Of a DNA stretch of 64,000 nt, positions 60,820 through 64,000 are shown piece by piece. This DNA is from Tabrizicola_A sp965284335. GTDB taxonomy: Bacteria > Pseudomonadota > Alphaproteobacteria > Rhodobacterales > Rhodobacteraceae. The position numbers were made by a program, and so were the translations under genes. How positions within the stretch are numbered: the first letter of the stretch is position 1; the number at the start of each line of letters is the position of its first letter. A model generated the notes under the pieces. The model did no database searches and was not told the DNA's origin. It saw only the letters and a list, made by a program, of their open reading frames with translations. Where the stretch lies: assembly GCF_965284335.1 (NCBI RefSeq), contig NZ_OZ260076.1; one strand, 5' to 3'.

Positions 60820-62013
60820 TTAGCCTTTGACCGCCTTGACGATCTTTTGCGCGGCATCGGCGAGGTTGTCGCCCGCGATGACGTTCAGACCGGAGTTGCG
60901 GATGATTTCCTTGCCCAATTCCACATTGGTGCCTTCCAGACGGACGACCAAGGGAACCTGAAGGCCCACTTCCTTGACCGCGGCGATGACGCCTTCGGCG
61001 ATGACGTCACAGCGCATGATACCGCCGAAGATATTGACCAAGATGCCTTTGACGTTGGGGTCAGAGGTGATGATCTTGAAGGCCTCGGTCACCTTTTCCT
61101 TGGTGGCACCACCGCCGACGTCAAGGAAGTTCGCCGGTTCCGCGCCATAAAGCTTGATGATGTCCATGGTGGCCATGGCCAGACCAGCGCCGTTCACCAT
61201 GCAGCCGATTTCACCGTCGAGCGCGATGTAGTTCAGATCGAATTTCGAGGCCGCCAATTCCTTGGGGTCTTCTTCGGTCTCATCCCGCAGCGCGGCGATG
61301 TCGGGGTGGCGGTAGATCGCGTTGCCGTCAAAGCCCATCTTGGCATCAAGCAGCTTCAACGAGCCGTCTTTCAGCACGCAGAAGGGGTTGATTTCCAGCA
61401 TGTCCATGTCTTTGTCGACAAAGAGCCGATAGAGGTTCTTCACGATCTGGACGCATTGTTTGACCTGCGCGCCTTCAAGGCCAAGGCCAAAGGCGACGCG
61501 GCGGCCGTGGAAATCCTGATAGCCGGTGGCCGGGTCGATATCGAAGGTCAGGATCTTTTCGGGGGTGTCATGGGCGACGTCTTCGATCGACATGCCGCCT
61601 TCGGTGGAGGAGACCACCGAGATGCGGCTGGTTTTGCGGTCGATCAGCAGGGCGAGGTAAAACTCGCGGTCGATGTCGCTGCCGTCTTCGATATAGATGC
61701 GGTTCACCTGCTTGCCCGCAGGGCCGGTCTGGATGGTCACCAGCGTGCGACCCAGCATTTGGCGGGCAAATTCGGCGGCCTCACCAACCGAACGGGCCAG
61801 ACGGACACCGCCCTTTTCACCGGCCTCGGGCTCGATGAAATGGCCTTTGCCCCGGCCACCGGCGTGGATCTGCGCCTTGACGACCCAAAGCGGGCCATCC
61901 AGCTCGCCTGCGGCGGTCTTGGCCTCTTCGGCCTTGGTGACGGCCCGGCCGTCAGACACCGGAATGCCATAGCTGCGCAAAAGCGCCTTGGCCTGATACT
62001 CGTGGATATTCAT
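60820..62013 (-). CDS. sucC: Succinyl-CoA synthetase beta subunit
   Basis: 397 residues. ATP-grasp domain starting MNIHEYQAKALLRSYGIPVSDG; WVVKAQIHAGGRGKGH and EINPFCVLKDGSLKLLDAKM; C-terminal ligase domain GGIMRCDVIAEGVIAAVKEV. It provides the nucleotide site. First gene of the operon. Two perfect palindromes lie about 100-130 bases upstream. Confidence 0.98.
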   Translation of the reverse strand: MNIHEYQAKALLRSYGIPVSDGRAVTKAEEAKTAAGELDGPLWVVKAQIHAGGRGKGHFIEPEAGEKGGVRLARSVGEAAEFARQMLGRTLVTIQTGPAGKQVNRIYIEDGSDIDREFYLALLIDRKTSRISVVSSTEGGMSIEDVAHDTPEKILTFDIDPATGYQDFHGRRVAFGLGLEGAQVKQCVQIVKNLYRLFVDKDMDMLEINPFCVLKDGSLKLLDAKMGFDGNAIYRHPDIAALRDETEEDPKELAASKFDLNYIALDGEIGCMVNGAGLAMATMDIIKLYGAEPANFLDVGGGATKEKVTEAFKIITSDPNVKGILVNIFGGIMRCDVIAEGVIAAVKEVGLQVPLVVRLEGTNVELGKEIIRNSGLNVIAGDNLADAAQKIVKAVKG

Positions 62014-62110
62014 GGGCGGGCCCCCGTTTCAGATGAATTTGGGCGGTATTGCCATGAAATGAGGCGCTCTCAAAACAGGAATCGCAGGGCAAAGCGGGAA
62101 AAGCGACAAT

Positions 62111-62153
62111 TGTGATCACATGAAAAAATTTTGTGATCACAGTTAGCGCAAGC
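62111..62153. promoter_or_regulatory. Twin palindromic operators upstream of sucC
   Basis: TGTGATCACA occurs twice, at 62111-62120 and 62132-62141, each a perfect 10-bp palindrome. The centres are 21 bp apart, i.e. two helical turns. Immediately beside is GTTAGCGCAAGC (62142-62153), 10 of 12 positions of the palindrome GTTAGCGCTAAC. They lie between divergent sucC and the glycosyltransferase gene. Confidence 0.75.
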
Positions 62154-62238
62154 GGTCGGGACTATGGGTTGCGCGCTGTGGTTGCACGGGGGGATTGGCT
62201 GCTTTAGCCTAGTGCTCAAAGCCGTGTGGAGTGGGTCG

Positions 62239-63219
62239 ATGGGTGCCAGTTGGGCCGTGGTGGCGACGGTGGATGAGCCTGCCCCTTTGGTGGCGGCCTT
62301 TGTGGCGCATCATCTGAATGAGGGCGCGCGCGAGGTGCATTTGTTTCTGGACAAGCCCGACCCGGACACGGTGGCGCTGATCCGGGGGATGAAGGGCTGC
62401 AAGCTGACGCGCTGCAACAAGGACCATTGGGCGGCGCATAACAACGGCACGCGGCCCTATCTGCACACGCGCCGCCAGATCCTGAACGCCAATCTCGCCT
62501 ATGCGGCGTGTCGCGCCGATTGGCTGGTGCATTGCGATGCCGATGAGTTCATTCGCGATGGCCGGGCGATGGCGGCGGAATTGGCTGAAACCCCGGCCGA
62601 GCGGGATCATCTGCGGCTGCGGGTGTCAGAGCGGGTGATGCCGGCGGGGGTGGGACAGAAGGGGATCTTTGACGGGATCTTTCGCCAGCCGATTGTCGAG
62701 GAGCCTCGCCGGCTGGATGCGATCTATCATCCGGTTGAGGGGTATTTGGACCGGGGGCTGACGGGGCATCCGAATGGCAAGGGCGTGGTGCGCGCCGGGC
62801 GGGGCTATCGGTTGAACATCCACCAGCCGCAGGGCGAGGTGCCGTCTTGGCCGATCCTGTCGACGCGGCTTTTGCATTTTGACGGGCTGACGCCGTTTCA
62901 CTATATGCTGAAGCTGTTGCGCCGGGCGCATGAAAAGCCGCTGCCCGGCCCGCCGCGCCATCGCTCTGGCCGCATGGCGCAGTTGACGGCGATGAAAGAG
63001 CATGTGGGGGACCCTGCGTTTTTCACTGGGCTGACCGAGGCGCTCAAGACGCTGCGGGCCGAGCAAGTGGCAGCACTCAGGGCCTTGGATCTGTTGGACG
63101 AGGTGCCGTTTCAGCCCAATCTGGGGGGGCTGGCCTTGGATCTGGGGGTGGCGGGGTTTGATGCGATCTTGCGGGCGCGGCAGGCGGAGTTTCTGGCCAG
63201 CATCGGGTTTGAGGGCTGA
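62239..63219 (+). CDS. Glycosyltransferase family 2 (DUF4422/GT92-like) protein
   Basis: 326 residues. GASWAVVATVDEPAPLVAAF and the acid motif DWLVHCDADEFI, a DxD-like site for metal-nucleotide-sugar binding. Resembles bacterial glycosyltransferases annotated as family 2, close to GT92/DUF23. The acceptor is unknown; capsule, LPS or a cell-surface glycan are possible. ATG 62239 is preceded by GGAG at a slightly long distance. A following methyltransferase is convergent. Confidence 0.78.
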   Translation: MGASWAVVATVDEPAPLVAAFVAHHLNEGAREVHLFLDKPDPDTVALIRGMKGCKLTRCNKDHWAAHNNGTRPYLHTRRQILNANLAYAACRADWLVHCDADEFIRDGRAMAAELAETPAERDHLRLRVSERVMPAGVGQKGIFDGIFRQPIVEEPRRLDAIYHPVEGYLDRGLTGHPNGKGVVRAGRGYRLNIHQPQGEVPSWPILSTRLLHFDGLTPFHYMLKLLRRAHEKPLPGPPRHRSGRMAQLTAMKEHVGDPAFFTGLTEALKTLRAEQVAALRALDLLDEVPFQPNLGGLALDLGVAGFDAILRARQAEFLASIGFEG

Positions 63220-63235
63220 TCTTTGGGTCAGGGCC

Positions 63236-63946
63236 CTAGCGCAAGGGATGGGCCCGAATGAGCCATTGGCCGCGTGGCAGTTCGGTGGGCAGGGGGGTGG
63301 GGGCAAAGCCTGCGGCGCGGGCGGTGGCCAGAACGTCGCTCATCCGGTGATGCCAAGGCGCGCGGTCGGGGTGGGTGACCACGCCATCGGGCTGGCGGAA
63401 GGGGCTAGCAAATCGGTCATCGGGGGCGATGAAGACGGTGAACATCAGCCAGTCGAGCGCGGGAAAGCGGGCATGGACCTGTGTCAGCCCATGGGCCAGA
63501 TGGGCAAGCGGCAGGTGGGTGAACACCGCAAAGGCCATGGCATGGGTGATGGTCGGGGGCAGGCCGGGGAAGTCGAAATTGGCGTCCTCGATCAGGTGAT
63601 CGGGGGAGAGGCGGGATTTGTCGGTGAGTTCCAGCTCATAACCGCGCTGGAGGAGTGCGCCGGAGAGGTCGGTCGCCCAGTAATGGTTGGGCTGAAGATA
63701 GGGCACGAGGCGGCAGCCGAGCCGGAGGGATCCTGCGCCGATGTCGAAGAAATGGTGCTGCGGTTCGAGCCCGGCGTGGAGGAGAAGCTGCATCTGGATG
63801 AGGCCCGTCTCTTCCCACCGGCCGCCGACGATGTCGCGATGGCGGCCGCGCGAGAGCGCGTCGTCGTAGAAACCGGGGGCATGGTAGGGCGAGATGGGGC
63901 GTTCGGGGCGCTCATCGTCGCCCTTCGGGCGCTCTTCGCGGGGCAT
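63236..63946 (-). CDS. Class I SAM-dependent methyltransferase
   Basis: 236 residues. SAM motif I HFFDIGAGSLRLGCRLVPYL; acidic end of strand 2 (YWATDLSGALL); FAVFTHLPLAHLAHGL resembles the motif-IV/V region of class I enzymes. The C-terminus ends in WLIRAHPL. It converges on the glycosyltransferase with 16 bases between; a glycan-modification role together is possible but not shown. Confidence 0.8.
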   Translation of the reverse strand: MPREERPKGDDERPERPISPYHAPGFYDDALSRGRHRDIVGGRWEETGLIQMQLLLHAGLEPQHHFFDIGAGSLRLGCRLVPYLQPNHYWATDLSGALLQRGYELELTDKSRLSPDHLIEDANFDFPGLPPTITHAMAFAVFTHLPLAHLAHGLTQVHARFPALDWLMFTVFIAPDDRFASPFRQPDGVVTHPDRAPWHHRMSDVLATARAAGFAPTPLPTELPRGQWLIRAHPLR

Positions 63947-64000
63947 GGTGGGCCTATGGTCGGTTTGGGGCTGGCCCCCGGGGACGCTGTCCCCGGACCC

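Overview
The window is chromosomal DNA from an alphaproteobacterium, most probably a member of the Rhodobacteraceae. The evidence is the high GC content of most genes, the glpDSTPQUV-type glycerol ABC operon, the fused MrpA/MrpB antiporter subunit, the sucC-sucD-(orf)-sucA-sucB-lpd block, and intergenic palindromes of a style seen in that family. No species can be named from the sequence alone.

Layout. 1-4.0 kb (minus): an Mrp/Mnh/Pha cation/proton antiporter operon that runs off the left edge. 4.3-8.2 kb (minus): a three-subunit molybdenum hydroxylase with a MoaD-like ubiquitin-fold protein. 8.3-10.4 kb: a DCC-family protein and, divergently, a SulP anion transporter whose leader can fold as an H-type pseudoknot. 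10.4-23.6 kb: a large glycerol catabolism locus. It holds glpD, two unequal ATPases, two permeases, a small membrane protein, a binding protein, a terminator, then glpK, an Fe-type alcohol dehydrogenase and a second permease pair; the regulator glpR is divergent. 23.7-38.9 kb: mostly housekeeping genes (GNAT, EcsC, yciB, ftsY, alkB-like hydroxylase, xseA, purD, lysC, an SDR, ptsP) plus a repeat-containing membrane protein.

38.9-52.5 kb looks like accessory DNA. It has an AT-richer c-di-GMP module (a periplasmic sensor plus a CxxCH/GGDEF/EAL protein), a polar amino-acid ABC operon, a LuxR-type regulator, a PotABCD-like operon with an SDR, a decayed IS3-family element and the 3' half of a tRNA-Ala(GGC), which may be an integration scar. 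52.6-62.0 kb is the 2-oxoglutarate dehydrogenase/succinyl-CoA synthetase operon with embedded small genes. Its upstream region carries two identical perfect palindromes 21 bp apart. 62.2-63.9 kb: a glycosyltransferase and a methyltransferase.

How the parts work together. Glycerol taken up by GlpSTPQUV is phosphorylated by GlpK and oxidised by GlpD, under GlpR. The suc/lpd operon completes the oxidative TCA cycle. The most interesting signals are the SulP leader fold, the complementary degenerate ATPase sites of GlpS/GlpT, the orphan second permease pair, the twin palindromes upstream of sucC, the 54-residue protein inside the suc operon, the tRNA half with IS remnant, and the heme-motif GGDEF/EAL pair.
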